In this document: piece by piece, positions 34,601 to 46,300 of the stretch
Numbering within the stretch: the stretch's first letter is position 1
Layout of the letters: each line of letters begins with the position of its first letter
Assembly (NCBI GenBank): GCA_022575985.1
Contig: JAKSXM010000272.1
Span: 28,289,501 to 28,353,500, forward strand
Direction: 5' to 3'
Length of the DNA: 64,000 bases
DNA from: Anagrus nilaparvatae
Taxonomy: Eukaryota > Arthropoda > Insecta > Hymenoptera > Mymaridae
Position numbers and translations under genes: made by a program
Notes under the pieces: generated by a model
Told to the model about the DNA's origin: nothing
What the model saw: the letters and a program-made list of their open reading frames with translations, nothing else
Databases searched by the model: none

Positions 34601-37600
34601 ATTTTTTTTCACTCTGCTACTTTGGACCTCAAAAAAGTGTCAAAAAAATCATTTTTTTCTGGCCAAATTTTTACCACTGATAATCTGACTTTTTATATAC
34701 ACGTTGCTGTTTTAAAAATTTGAAAATATTAATTTGCAAATTTTCTGTGACCTTTGAAAGAGGAGACCTCTATCTCAGCAACAAATTGTTCGATTGGCTG
34801 CATTTTTTTTTTAATGGATAGGTTTTGATTTGTATATTACAAATTTATAATTGATTAAAATAGCGAATTTCTAGTTTTAGAGCTAAAGCGAAAAGAATCA
34901 TGGCACAGGTGCTAAACTGTGCATCTATTGTTTCTAAAAAACTTTTCACACCTTCCCGCTGTTTCAAACTCCAAGAGGTAGAAAAAAAATATTTCTATTG
35001 TTTCAGAGTTTGAATATAAATTATCATGCTTTTTAAGACATTAACATCTGGTAAAAATATAGGAAAAAAAATTTCAATTTTCAGAAAAGTATTCAATTTT
35101 TATAAATATTGTAAATTTATTGATTCACCTGATCTCAAAGAACTTTGAATCGCAAAAATCGGCCAATAATTGACTTCAATAGAGCACAAAGTAAAAATAG
35201 GTATCAATTTTTATTTCGCTGATATCAGGGTTATTTTTTGGCCGATTTTCGCAATTCAAACTGCACATTAATCAGTTTTTTAAGTATACTAAGTTTTAAA
35301 GCAAAAAAAATCTTTTTTTAAAAAATTGCAAAAACTAAAAAAAAATTTTAAAGATCAAATAAACAAAAGAAAATTTTGAGGCACCCCGCGGAAAAAAGTA
35401 CAATTATTAATTCTTATTATTATTTTTTTTTTTCAGTCTTTTTCACCTCTCGCAGTATGGTGTCTATTAAAATTTCTTTATTTCTCAATTCTTCGGAATT
35501 TTTGCAAATTTTTTTAAAAAAGATTTTTTTTTCTTCAAAACTTAGTATAATTAAAAAACTGATTAACGTGCAGTTTGAATTGCGAAAATCAGCCAAAAAA
35601 TAACCCTGATATAAGCAAAATAAAAATCGATACCTATTTTTACTTTATGCTCTATTGAAGCCAATTATTGGCCAATTTTTGCGATTCAAATTTCTTTGTG
35701 ATCAGGTGAATCAATAAATTTACAATATTTATAAAAATTGAATACTTTTCTGAAAATTGAAATTTTTTTTCCTATATTTTTACCAGATGTTAATGTCTTA
35801 AAAAGCATGATCAAGCCAAAGCGTTAGCTTTGGATTTATGGGATTGAGGGGGGGCGGTCACGCGACCCTCCATCGCAAGCAAAAGCTAGCTTTGCTTATA
35901 TATATCTCTTTTTTTTCTCTCACTCTATATTCCTTGCTTCTAAGTGAGAGGGACATATTTTTACATATAACTTACGATCGGAGAAGGCTGAGATATCGAA
36001 ATATCGAAATTTTGGTTTGACTTACGTTTTTTTAATCGCATTTTTGCGATTTATCGCATTTTTCATCTGACTTACGTTTTTTATATCGCATTTATGCGAT
36101 GTATCGCAGCGAATATTGAAATCTCGATTTACTGCGATTAATTAAAGGGAATCTTTTCAATTTTTTGATCCAGTAGTTATAAGTAAAGAAGAGGTATCCT
36201 GATAATTTTTAATAAAAATATATCATTACATTATCAATATTTAAATTATAAGGCAAGGAGATTTTTATTCTTTTCTGTTATTAGGTAATAATAACGCAAG
36301 AGTTAGTATACATATAATATTGGTACATGAATTCCTTAAAATATTTTGAATTTTGTATATCCAAATGTATCAGGAGAACATGAATAAAAATAGATATTTA
36401 AAAACGGGCCCGTACAGTCGTAAAATAAAAAAAAAATCACAGCTGCTTATAGTATAGATATAATTATGTAAATAAAATTCTCGCCGTGATACCGGATACG
36501 CGTATAGACTCGCATATACATATATTTTTTCCAAAATTTTTGCCACCAAAAAATACAAAAAACACCAATTTTTTTTTTATTTTCGGAGGTTGTATTTAAC
36601 TTTTTCTCTGAAAGTATTAATTCTAGGAACTTATCGTTTTTACTTGATTTCTCGAATCTGATACTTAATTAAAAAAATTTTTAATTTTTCTTATTTTTTA
36701 CATAAAAAATAAGATTGTGTAACCTTATTTCTCAGATATGACACATGGTAAAAATTTTCAACTCATATTGATTATTATTTGTCATTACTTTAGGAATCGT
36801 AGTGGCCATAATTTGGCAGCGTTTTTTTCTTATTCTTTATTTATAGTTTTATTAGTTGCTTCACATTGTTTTTTTTTAAAACCTTGCGACTGTTATGATA
36901 TCTTTACTTTCTTTACCTACTTTTGAAAAAGTATAATATTTTATGGGATTGACACTATATTTTCCTTGCGAATTTTCTGTTATATTTTTTAAGAATACTT
37001 TTTCAAATTAGGCTAAAGAATTTATTAATATCTAGAATTAACCTGGGATATCTATTTTTTTTTAATATATTTTTTCAAATAAGTCTAAAGAATTTATTGA
37101 TATCTTGGATTAGCCTGGGATTCCTAAGATTTTTTTATACATTAGACATCTCAAATTTACATTACACCTTTTGTTGCTTTTTTCTATCCCTGCCGGGTCC
37201 GTAAGGCAATAATTAAATTATGCATAATGAATATTATCAAAATGCTAAAACTTTTTATTAAAAATATTGGCTTACAGACCCGGCAGGGATAGAAAAAAAG
37301 CAACAAAAGGTGTAATGTAAATTTGAGATGTCTAATGTATAAAAAAATCTTAGGAATCCCAGGCTAATCCAAGATATCAATAAATTCTTTAGACTTATTT
37401 GAAAAAATATATTAAAAAAAAATAGATATCCCAGGTTAATTCTAGATATTAATAAATTCTTTAGCCTAATTTGAAAAAGTATTCTTAAAAAATATAACAG
37501 AAAATTCGCAAGGAAAATATAGTGTCAATCCCATAAAATATTATACTTTTTCAAAAGTAGGTAAAGAAAGTAAAGATAATTTATATTCAAACTCTGAAAC

Positions 37601-40600
37601 AATAGAAATATTTTTTTTCTACCTCTTGGAGTTTGAAACAGCGGGAAGGTGTGAAAAGTTTTTTAGAAACAATAGATGCACAGTTTAGCACCTGTGCCAT
37701 GATTCTTTTCGCTTTAGCTCTAAAACTAGAAATTCGCTATTTTAATCAATTATAAATTTGTAATATACAAATCAAAACCTATCCATTAAAAAAAAAATGA
37801 AGCCAATCGAACAATTTGTTGCTGAGATAGAGGTCTCCTCTTTCAAAGGTCACAGAAAATTTGCAAATTAATATTTTCAAATTTTTAAAACAGCAACGTG
37901 TATATAAAAAGTCAGATTATCAGTGGTAAAAATTTGGCCAGAAAAAAATGATTTTTTTGACACTTTTTTGAGGTCCAAAGTAGCAGAGTGAAAAAAAATT
38001 TCAAAAAATTCTTGTTTTTTGACTTATATTTGCAATAAAACAGAAACTAATAAAGTTGAACTATATTCCTTTGGTAAAATTGTAAAAATATGGTCAAATT
38101 TTCAAAAAAAATTTGTTTAATTAAAATATCTCTATTTTTACCCAAAATATTAACAAAAAACGAGAGGTTCACATCTTTTTCAAACCGATAGTAGTGGAAG
38201 TAGGGGTTGAATAGTGTACTGCAGGATTTATTATTTATAATATACCCTGGTGTATTGTATGAATACAGTACTCTAGGGTTGCAAATGGACGTTTTTAAGG
38301 AGGGAGGGGGGCTATTGGATTCAGAATAATTTGAGTGTAGGATCGCAAAATATTCTACTTTTTTCCGCGTAGCGTCCGGGAAATACGTACTTTCTAGCCG
38401 CAGACCAGAAAACACTTTTTTCGATCCGCGGTACGATCGAAAAAAAACGCGTTTTCTCCCCACTGAGCAAAAGAATTTGCATTTTATCAATGAAGACAAA
38501 AAAATAATGCCCCAGATTGAATTTAACCATCCTCATCTACGCCTCAAATGTTAATTACCGTACGATCTTGATCATTCTTTTTTTTGCTCCCTTGGTTTAA
38601 AAAAAAAATGTACTAACTATTATATATCTTGGGGAAAAAAAGCTTTTTCATTATACACTGCAAAAAAGATCTACTTTTTTACTTTCTGGCGATCTTTTTT
38701 CGCTTTTAATGAAAAACTATGTGTTGAACACGGGAAAAAATGTAGGAAATTTTACTTTCAATACATTGAAAACCGAATCCTATTTTTTTTCCCTTGTTGA
38801 ACAAATACGCTGAAAAAAAATTATAGGCCGCACGCCTTGAATTTTACGTGCCTATAGCGTGCTCAACGAGAACGGGCTCTGGACCTCGAACGAACTTGCG
38901 TTTCAAGTATCGGCATCAAAAAAATGTATACAGAAAATTTTGGGGCCCCCTCTTCAAACGCAAGTTCGTTCGAGGCCCTCGCCGATTTCGCTAAACAGGC
39001 AATACGTCTGTATCAGCAAAACTATGTTTTAAATCACAGGACAAAATATGCGATTCGACTTTTGCATACTGTCTGCCCTCGCTCGCTACGCTTGCTTGTC
39101 CATACAAAAAATAGCAATTTTTACAAAACGTGATTAATATTATATGCAAACAGTCTTAGCTATTATAACGATTTGCAATATTAAATAAAATATTACCATA
39201 CGTAACGTTGAATCCAACAGTTTTTGAAACATCTTTTAGAAGGTTTTCAAAAATTGAACTATTGAGGAATAAATTTCTCTCTTTGTACGTAGCTGGATTT
39301 TTTTTGACTTCGGAAATCCATCTTTCACAGTTTTTATAAAACTATATTAACAAATTTTAAAATCAAGTGATTAATTCAACAAAAAAACATCAATAAAATA
39401 AATAATAATAAAAGATACACAATTAATGAAAGTAAAAGAAATTTTTCAAAGAAAAACTAAAAAGTTTGTTTAGCGAACACTGAAAAAAAAATCGGCTTGT
39501 AGCCAGCGGAATTTTTTTACCTCTTCAAACGATTGCAAATGACTTTTTTTAATTTAAAAAAAATTTTTTTTTTAAATTTTCTTTAAGTTTCAAGTCATTT
39601 GCAATCGTTTGACGAGATAAAAAAATTCCGCTAGCCACACGTGGAATTCCGATTGCCGTTAGGGGATTTTCCGCTTGCCGCAAGTGGGGATATTTTTTCA
39701 GTGTATATTATTTAATTTAATCCAAATTCCTGAAATTTGAGTTGAGTTCAATAAGGGTTCTACGAAATAATTTTTTTTGACCTCCCGGGTGTAAATCTTG
39801 GCACGGTATTTTCTGGAGTTATTGTACGTCTATGCAGGTAAAAAATATTGTAAGCACCATGGGCAAAAACTTTTAATTAAATCTAGCGTGATTACATCAC
39901 TCGCGCCTGGCATCACCGGTCATTTGCGCTAGTGATCAAGCTATACACTGAAAAAAAATTTTAACTGCAATTTTTTTTTTTTTTAAGTGTATAGTGTCAA
40001 AACTTTTACGCCCTTGATACTTAATAAACTATTTGGGATTTTCACTCCATTTTTCATGATTTGCGAATAATTTTGGGCAATATGTGTAGTAAAAAAATAT
40101 ATAAATTTTTCTCTTTTTTAATTAATCTTAAATAACATTACTTTACAAAAAGAATTAAATAATAGTTTAGGAAAATAATAAGCAATATCGTAGCACTATC
40201 TGTCAGAATAATATATATTCCAAAATTCAAACTATTATTTTTTTAAAATATTTGGCCTTTGATAAAAAAACTAAACTAAAAAAAGGTTTAATAATAAAAT
40301 TAATAACTAATATTTACCCTTAAAATAAAATCTTTTTCTTCAGGCTTAGGATAATATACATCTTGGCTATTATATTGACCAAATAAACCAAGAGCAAAAG
40401 ATTTAGCGCTAATCTCAGTTCGTTGAGTATCAGTATATTTAAACTAAAAAATTATTTTAATTTTATAATTGGATAAATGTAACATACATGTATTATATAT
40501 TATAAATTTATTTATTTTACCCTGTAGGTTTTATTACTATAGTTTTCTTTAAGAATTGATGGAAATCTTGATTGCATTCTTTCAGCCAAATCAATCATTT

Positions 40601-41057
40601 CATCTTCACCTTCTTCTGTTAAAATTTTAGCCTTATCTTTATTAATATTTAAATTCCATTCATTAAATTTTTTAACAACTTTCTCCGATAGTTCAGAATT
40701 CCTTAATTTGTGGTTGTCAATAATCTTTTGTTTTAACTCAGGCAAATTTTCATTAAATAGTTTTATGTTTTCTTTCCCCGGGTACCTTGTTCCATGACGT
40801 ATTACCATCCAAATTTTTATCGGCTTACAATCTTTAAAAAAATATTAAAATTATACTTTAAACAATTTTTTAGATTAATTATCAAATTTTTTACCTGGAT
40901 AATCAATGGGGGTAGTATTATAATTAGCAACAAATCTGTAAGGACTCTTAGAACCAAGCTTGCAAAATAAATTATCATTTTCCGTAAAGCAATCTTGTGT
41001 AAATACTGTTTTTAAAAAAAATATGATCACAAAATTTAACAATATAAACTTTCTCAT
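31670..41057 (-). CDS. Multiple inositol polyphosphate phosphatase 1-like, secreted
   Basis: Eight exons join in phase: 41057-40895, 40831-40521, 40443-40318, 39341-39197, 33394-33294, 32406-32297, 32096-31902 and 31841-31670, giving 440 residues. All introns are GT-AG. Residues 1-21 are a signal peptide (MRKFILLNFVIIFF core). This is a histidine acid phosphatase; the family removes phosphates from inositol hexakisphosphate and relatives in the ER or outside the cell. The catalytic RHGTRYP is at 66-72. Conserved 'KSPWCDVF' and an ILEY.DDL..Y...GYG.SIN stretch follow. The proton-donor motif, HAE in vertebrates, is H332-S-G here. The C-terminus (CARNPKK) lacks an SDEL/KDEL-type retention signal, so secretion is likely. 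Intron 4 (5.8 kb) is full of palindromes. Length and motifs fit an insect paralogue. Confidence 0.92.
32898..33189. mobile_element. Possible MITE in intron 5 of the MINPP1-like gene
   Basis: 'gggcacgttcat' on the left faces 'atgaacttgcct' on the right. The interior has a small array of 'cttataagtagac' and 'ttacttataag' (32920-32980). Terminal matching is short and imperfect, so the call is tentative. Confidence 0.35.
33435..34000. repeat. Dispersed repeat with AGTATATTACGATCC motif
   Basis: Within MINPP1-like intron 4. AGTATATTACGATCC lies at 33890-33904. The block contains 'aagaaaacacgtctttgc' and 'aaaatacgtgctttctcgc', echoed at about 38380-38440, 20870-20930 and 50120-50160. No exon features. 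Confidence 0.5.
35023..35811. mobile_element. Inner palindrome 1
   Basis: 'atcatgctttttaagacatt' on the left faces 'aatgtcttaaaaagcatgat' on the right. Matching continues inward through 'gattcacctgatc' and 'caattcaaactgcac' to an axis near 35417. Arms are about 340 bp with a moderate number of mismatches. Confidence 0.8.
35812..36898. other. Centre of the nested palindrome region
   Basis: Starts with a GC-richer stretch ('gggggggcggtcacgcgacc'). It has a cluster of ATCGCAT/ATGCGAT motifs at 36030-36110, and an inverted piece of the 26.9-28.4 kb repeat at 36540-36700. No exon of the host gene is found here. Confidence 0.45.
36899..37578. mobile_element. Inner palindrome 2, nearly perfect
   Basis: Arms of about 310 bp with almost no visible mismatch face each other across a spacer of about 65 bp (near 37207-37272) around an axis at 37238. 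Landmarks: 'tatctttactttctttacct' at the left end faces 'aggtaaagaaagtaaagata' at the right; 'tatccctgccgggtc' faces 'gacccggcagggata'. The high arm identity suggests a recent copy. Confidence 0.88.
38808..39020. mobile_element. Truncated GC-rich MITE, relative of 17266-17529
   Basis: Begins TA-CGCTGAAAAAAAATTA and shares 'aacgagaacgggctc', 'ggggccccctc', 'cgttcgaggccctcgccg' and 'ctaaacaggcaatacg' with the intact copy. The right terminal repeat is missing. Confidence 0.75.
39478..39703. mobile_element. CACTG-family MITE in MINPP1-like intron 3
   Basis: CACTGAAAAAAAAATCGGC on the left faces a right end closing in TTTTTTCAGTG, followed by TA. Internal 'caaacgattgcaaatgactt' faces 'aagtcatttgcaatcgtttg'. 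The left flank is AA instead of TA. Confidence 0.75.
39946..39989. mobile_element. Minimal 44-bp CACTG-family remnant
   Basis: TA-CACTGAAAAAAAATTTTAA, then a T run and AAGTG-TA. Only the two termini remain, flanked by TA on both sides. Confidence 0.5.
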
Positions 41058-41703
41058 TTTTAAATATTGGTTATCCAAAATCTGCAATAAATTAAATAAT
41101 CATGAATAATCAAGTGTAAATTTTACAAAAAGGTCAATCTGTATAACAGATGTTAAAACCTACCTGTCCTATTAACTATAATTTTGTTATTTATTTTCTT
41201 GTAATTTTTAACACATAAAATTTTGATTACTCCATATCAACCAATATCCAGAAACACGAGCTCACGAACATTCGTGAAACACGTTTAGTCAATAAAATTG
41301 TTCTAGTTTCACAACAGCCAACTCATTTTAAAATAAAAAAAGAGATACCGTTGCTATGGGTTACATACTAATTATCATAAAACTAAAATTCTTCTAAAAT
41401 CCAGCATTTTGGAAATTTGAGGTTTTTTTTAAATCAAAATAACGATCAAAATAATGTAAATTATTATGTTTTGACGTAGCAGAATATACTGTATAGAGTG
41501 CGGTAGTGTCTATGCAGAAACGGTAATCGGTATACCTATACTCGATAAAGAAGAAAAACAGGTGAAATTACAGAAATTATTCTTATCTCAAATAAGCACA
41601 ACATTTTTAGTACCAGCTGATCCGGCTGATTTGAAATGTGAAATAAAAATAAGTGTAATTAATTAATTGTATTTTGTGCTAATAAATAATTTAAATTATA
41701 AAC
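41058..41703. promoter_or_regulatory. Divergent promoter region of MINPP1-like gene and mS38
   Basis: 646 bp separate the two start codons. On the minus strand a small 5' UTR intron is likely: a donor CAG|GTAGGT at about 41163 and an acceptor TTTATTGCAG at 41082, leaving 24 nt of leader before the ATG at 41057. No TATA box is obvious for either gene. The two genes probably share this promoter. Confidence 0.5.
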
Positions 41704-42512
41704 ATGTCGATTTATAAGTTATCTAAAGCTTTCCGATGTTTGCACATATTTAGAAAAGGTATTTCTTACAATTATTTTTGAATAAAAACAGTTCATTTCA
41801 TTATTTTGCTCCATATCTTAACCTATTATACAATTATTCTAAGCCTCATTTAATTTTTATGATTTCAGATATAATTTCTAAAAACTTATCCACCCAACAA
41901 AAAACAACATCTGATTTTATTTTTTCAAATAGTGCAAATTGGCATCAAAATTTTGCTGAAAATGTTAACAGTAAAATAATTAGTTTTACACCTCAAGCTA
42001 TTATCAATGTACCTACAAATAGACTACCAATAACTAATATAGACTTACCAAATATATTTAATGTACAAATTAATGATCCTACAGTAAGTGATGTAATAAA
42101 AGGTGATATTGGAACAAATAAAGTAATAGAAATACCATCGGTTAATAATATTGTTGAAAAACATGCTGTTAGAATGATTGTAATAAGAAGGAAAAAAATG
42201 AAAAGACACAAAAGAAGGAAATTTTTAAAAAAATGGAAATTTTTCCTGAGAAAAAAGAAACAAAGAAAGGATGTATTAAGAGAAATTAGATTTCAAGCAG
42301 AAATGCAAGAAATGATTCTAAAAGCTAAAAGTTTTGATGCTAAGCAGTATGTTCAAGAACGTCTTGATATTTTATTGCGTGAAAGACAAAAAACTACATG
42401 GAGAGGTATCCCATGTCCTGAAGATGTATTAAAACAGTTAATTAAAGAAAGAGAAGAAAGGAAAGCTGAAAAACAGAGGCTGCTTAATTACAGGTTAAAA
42501 CTTGAAGAATAA
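41704..42512 (+). CDS. mRpS38: Mitochondrial small-subunit ribosomal protein mS38 (AURKAIP1)
   Basis: Two exons, 41704-41758 and 41869-42512, join across a 110-bp GT-AG intron in phase 1 to give 232 residues. The start is supported because the spliced N-terminus (MSIYKLSKAFRCLHIFRK) is basic and amphipathic like a mitochondrial targeting peptide, whereas the unspliced upstream frame is not. Residues 125-140 carry the lysine/arginine-rich signature RRKKMKRHKRRKFLKK of the mS38/Cox24 C-terminal domain. That domain binds rRNA in the small mitoribosomal subunit. A long basic helix follows (RKKKQRKDVLREIRFQ...). The human orthologue is known as Aurora kinase A-interacting protein 1. An AATAAA lies 8 nt after the stop. 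Its neighbours are functionally unrelated. Confidence 0.9.
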
Positions 42513-43334
42513 TTAAGCAAATAAAATTTTTTATAATTAAATTTTATTTAATTAATGTTAGTTTTTAAAATATTAATAAAATTTATCATAACATTTTAGT
42601 ATTTTTATTTGACTTTTGCCAATAATTAAGGGACTTGAGTAAAAAATATTTTATGTTCTAAAGTAAAGAATATTTTATTAACGCTTTATAAAAATTTTAT
42701 TATTTATATTGGTACATTTTATTTACATTATGAATTTTATTACTTAAGTAATTCAATTTACAATATTTGGTATGCATAAAAATGATCATTAAGTAGTTTA
42801 TATAAAATATAATTTACTCTAATGATTATTAGTATAAATATAATATAAAATTAAGTATTTCTATTATAATATAATATTTTTATCAAAAAATATTTTAGTA
42901 GCTTAAACTATTTTGTATAAATTAAATTCGTGTTTTATTTTTTTTTTTTATACGTTTGGATATCAACAGTTTAGTTAAGTTTTGTATTAATAATTATATA
43001 AATAATCTTATAAAATAATATAATAAGTATTTATTTTTACCATATTTTAAAACTGTACAAAATATGAAAAATAAATGTATTAAATATTACATAAAGTTAA
43101 GACTTTAGAAGTTTCATAGTTCTAATTGCTTAAAATTATTTCTGGAAAAAAAGATTTTAAAAAAATTTATATTGTAAGCACAGTATTAAAATATGGCAAT
43201 GAAATATTATAATAGTAAGTATTTAACAATATTATTCAGGCAAACGATAGTTTAAATAAAACATTATCTTTCACTTTATAAAATAAACACACAATATAAC
43301 ATCTATACATAAGGTTTGAAAAATATAAAAAAAT
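42513..43334. terminator. Shared 3' spacer between convergent mS38 and Tret1-like genes
   Basis: 822 bp of AT-rich sequence. AATAAA for mS38 is at 42520-42525 on the plus strand. Several TTTATT strings (for example near 43031) can serve the minus-strand transporter. Nothing else is seen. Confidence 0.5.
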
Positions 43335-46300
43335 TTAAGTTGGTAAAATTTGACCTTTTGGTACTTCCAGTAATTTTGATCTAAATGATAATCTTCCAGC
43401 ATGTAAGCTACTTTGTCTTCCTGAAAAATAATCTTCAATTTCTTGTAAAGATTTATTTTTAGTTTCTGGTAAGTAAACGTAAAAATATATGGTCCCTAGT
43501 AATGATATAGTACCATAAAGTAAATAAGTCCCATGTCCAGTAATAACGCTTGTTAATAATGGATAAGTTTTAACAACAAGAAATATAAAAGAATGGGCTG
43601 ACATTGTTGTTAATCCACCAATAATTCCTCTTACTTGAGCAGGATAAATTTCACCAATCATTATCCAAGGAATGACTAAGAATCCGAGTGTGCATGTTAT
43701 CGTATAAGATAAAATACATAAAACTGGAATAAATGTCCAAACTGGTTCAATGTTATTCATCACCCAATAATCTTTTAACCAAGTGTATGATCCCAGGCCT
43801 ATCATAGATAGCCCACATCCAATTGATGAAATCATCGTCAAAGGTCTTCTACCAAATTTTCTGCATAAAATACAAGCAATAATAGTAGAAATCAGTCTAA
43901 CAATACCAAGTATAACTGTCGCCAAATAATTGTTCATCGTTGTACCAGATTCTTGAAATATTTCTACTGCATAAAATGTTACAGCATTCGTACCTGACCA
44001 TTGATATATTAAAAAATAAACTAATAAAATTAGGAATGGCTTGAGAGCATTTGGTTGCAATGCAGCATGAAGAATTTCTTTAAAACTAGTAAGTCTTTTA
44101 ATATTATTTTTATTAGAAAAACTAATTAATGTATTCATTTCTTTATCTAAATTACAAGAACTGCCACGAAATCTTTTTAATGATTTCTTTGCTTCGTCGG
44201 GTTTATTAAGTGATACTAAATAAGAAGGAGTTTCGGGGTATATAAACATTAATAATAAAGCAATTAATGGTAAAATTGTGCTAACTGATGCACACATTTT
44301 CCATGATAAGACACTACCAAGAGCATACTCAATTAAAACTCCTGTACTAACACCAACACTGGCTACTGCTGTTAGCATACCACGTAAATGTGGTTGAGTT
44401 ACTTCACTAGTATAAACTCTAGCTGGTGCACCAACCATTCCAGATGCAAGACCAGTAAAAAATCTACCAGCATATATCATTCGAACGTCTGTTGCAAATG
44501 ATATAATTACCCATCCTATTAGAGCAGGAATTTCTGATATGATCAATGACCGTTTTCTGCCAAATGTATCCATCATGTATCCAGATAACAGACATCCTAT
44601 TGGGGTTCCAATTGCTGCTGAACTTGCTGTAAAATAAATTTTAAATAAAAAATCATTTGGTATAGAAGGGATTGTATTCTATGAATGAACATTAAAAATT
44701 ACCTATCCATGATTCTTGATCAATATCAATTGGAATTGTACTGTTAATATCTCGTAGTTGTGGTATAGCAATTGCAGAAAAGCCAAATACCATACCAGTA
44801 TTTACAGTACCTAATTGTGAAACAAGGGCTGCTAATACTTGTTTGAAGGCACTTCCTTTGTTTTGATTAGGATTTTCTGAATCATTGTAAATGTTTGTAC
44901 CATTTGCTGCTGGTTGAATTGTTGGATTAAAATTTTGATCAACCAGTGATGTTTTTTCAGGGATTGAATCTTCAGAATTTTTACTGTAAGCAAAAAAATA
45001 ATATGATTTTAATATACAGTATAAGAAATCAGTAGATAAAGGACAGTACTAGTCAGACACTGGTTTTAAAATTTCTTTATAATTTATCATAAATTTCTAT
45101 TATATAATTTCTTAGTAAATTATAATTAATCTTCTAAAAATAAAATACTTTCAGTTTCTTATGTAAGTTTAAAAATTTTATTTTTTTTTTCAAATATAGA
45201 CACGAATAATTATGTGCATTTTTACCGGATAAAAATGTAACTTTGAAGATATATAATCTTTATAGCTTATTTATAGAAATATTTTTATTTTTTATTTTTT
45301 CGTTTCAAAAAAGAGGAAAATTAAAATATTTTATGTAAGTGATACATGTTATAATATACAATAATAAGCAATTAAAAATATGACATGTGTAAAAAATAAA
45401 AAATTGTAATGATTTTTAATGTTTATTATTTAAAATAACAAAATATTTTTTTTTCATAATAAAAATTATACCTACAGCTGCACTTTTTAGATTATTTATT
45501 TATATTAAATATTTTAAATTGTGTATAATCTCAAATATACAAGAGCACGTGTATAATTATAGTGTTTATTATGTATATGGACATTTTTAAATTAAATGTG
45601 CCCTCAATTTGGGTATTCACAATCTTTGAAAAACGTTATTTTTTGAGTTTATAAGTATAAAAAATTCTAACGTTTTTTTAAATGCAATCAATTCTTCCCT
45701 GAATTTTGGAATATCAAGTATGGGTCAAACTATATAATTTTAAGTCTGCCAGTCTTGGCACAGATTTATCTAATTATTCAAGTCTATATTATATTTTTTG
45801 AAGCATTTTTCTATTCTTTCGGTAAGCAGAAAATCCGCTAACGGCACCGCAAGCAGAATTCCCACTTTTGGCTAGCAGAATTTTTCTTCTTCGCAAAAAA
45901 TTATAAATGACTTGAAACGTAAAGCAAATTTAAAAAAAAAACATTTTTTCTTTTCTTTTTTCAAAAAATTTCTCAAACCTCATCACACCGATATACGCAT
46001 ATACCAAGTAACCGGAAAAAACATTTTTTTAAAGTTTTCTTTACATTTTAAGTCATTTGTAATCGTTTGACAAGATCAAAAATTCTGCTAGTTACAAGCG
46101 GAATTCCGCTTGCCGCAAGCGGACTTTTTTTGTCAATGTATGATTTCGAGTCAAAAAAAGTATCCATTAAAAATAAAAAATTTGGTGCTTCTCGCACCTA
46201 CCCCTAGAATAAGCAAAATTCTGGGCGTCGAAATATAAAAGATAAAAGCAATTATAACCTACCCCCAAATGCTTTACTCGTAACTACCCCTAGAATAAGC

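Larger units (their letters stand above)
34406..38193. mobile_element. Outer palindrome with ~620-bp arms in MINPP1-like intron 4
   Basis: The left arm, 34406-35025, is the near-perfect reverse complement of the right arm, 37575-38193. Shared landmarks include 'ggtttgaaaaagatgtgaac', 'gaaagaggagacctc' and 'cacaggtgctaaactgtgc'. The 2.55-kb centre holds two further palindromes that abut the arms exactly, plus about 1.1 kb of other sequence. No coding capacity. It is likely a foldback-type transposon with later insertions. Confidence 0.85.

Noticed and set aside
38047..38499. 150-residue minus-strand open frame
   Set aside because: It spans the end of the outer palindrome arm and a dispersed repeat, and lacks any recognisable domain.
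41058..41087. Start of the MINPP1-like protein at 41087
   Set aside because: That codon is TTG inside a splice acceptor. The ATG at 41057 begins a signal peptide.
41778..41867. Upstream extension of the mS38 frame (NKNSSFHYF...)
   Set aside because: It lies in a clear GT-AG intron, and the spliced N-terminus is a better targeting peptide.
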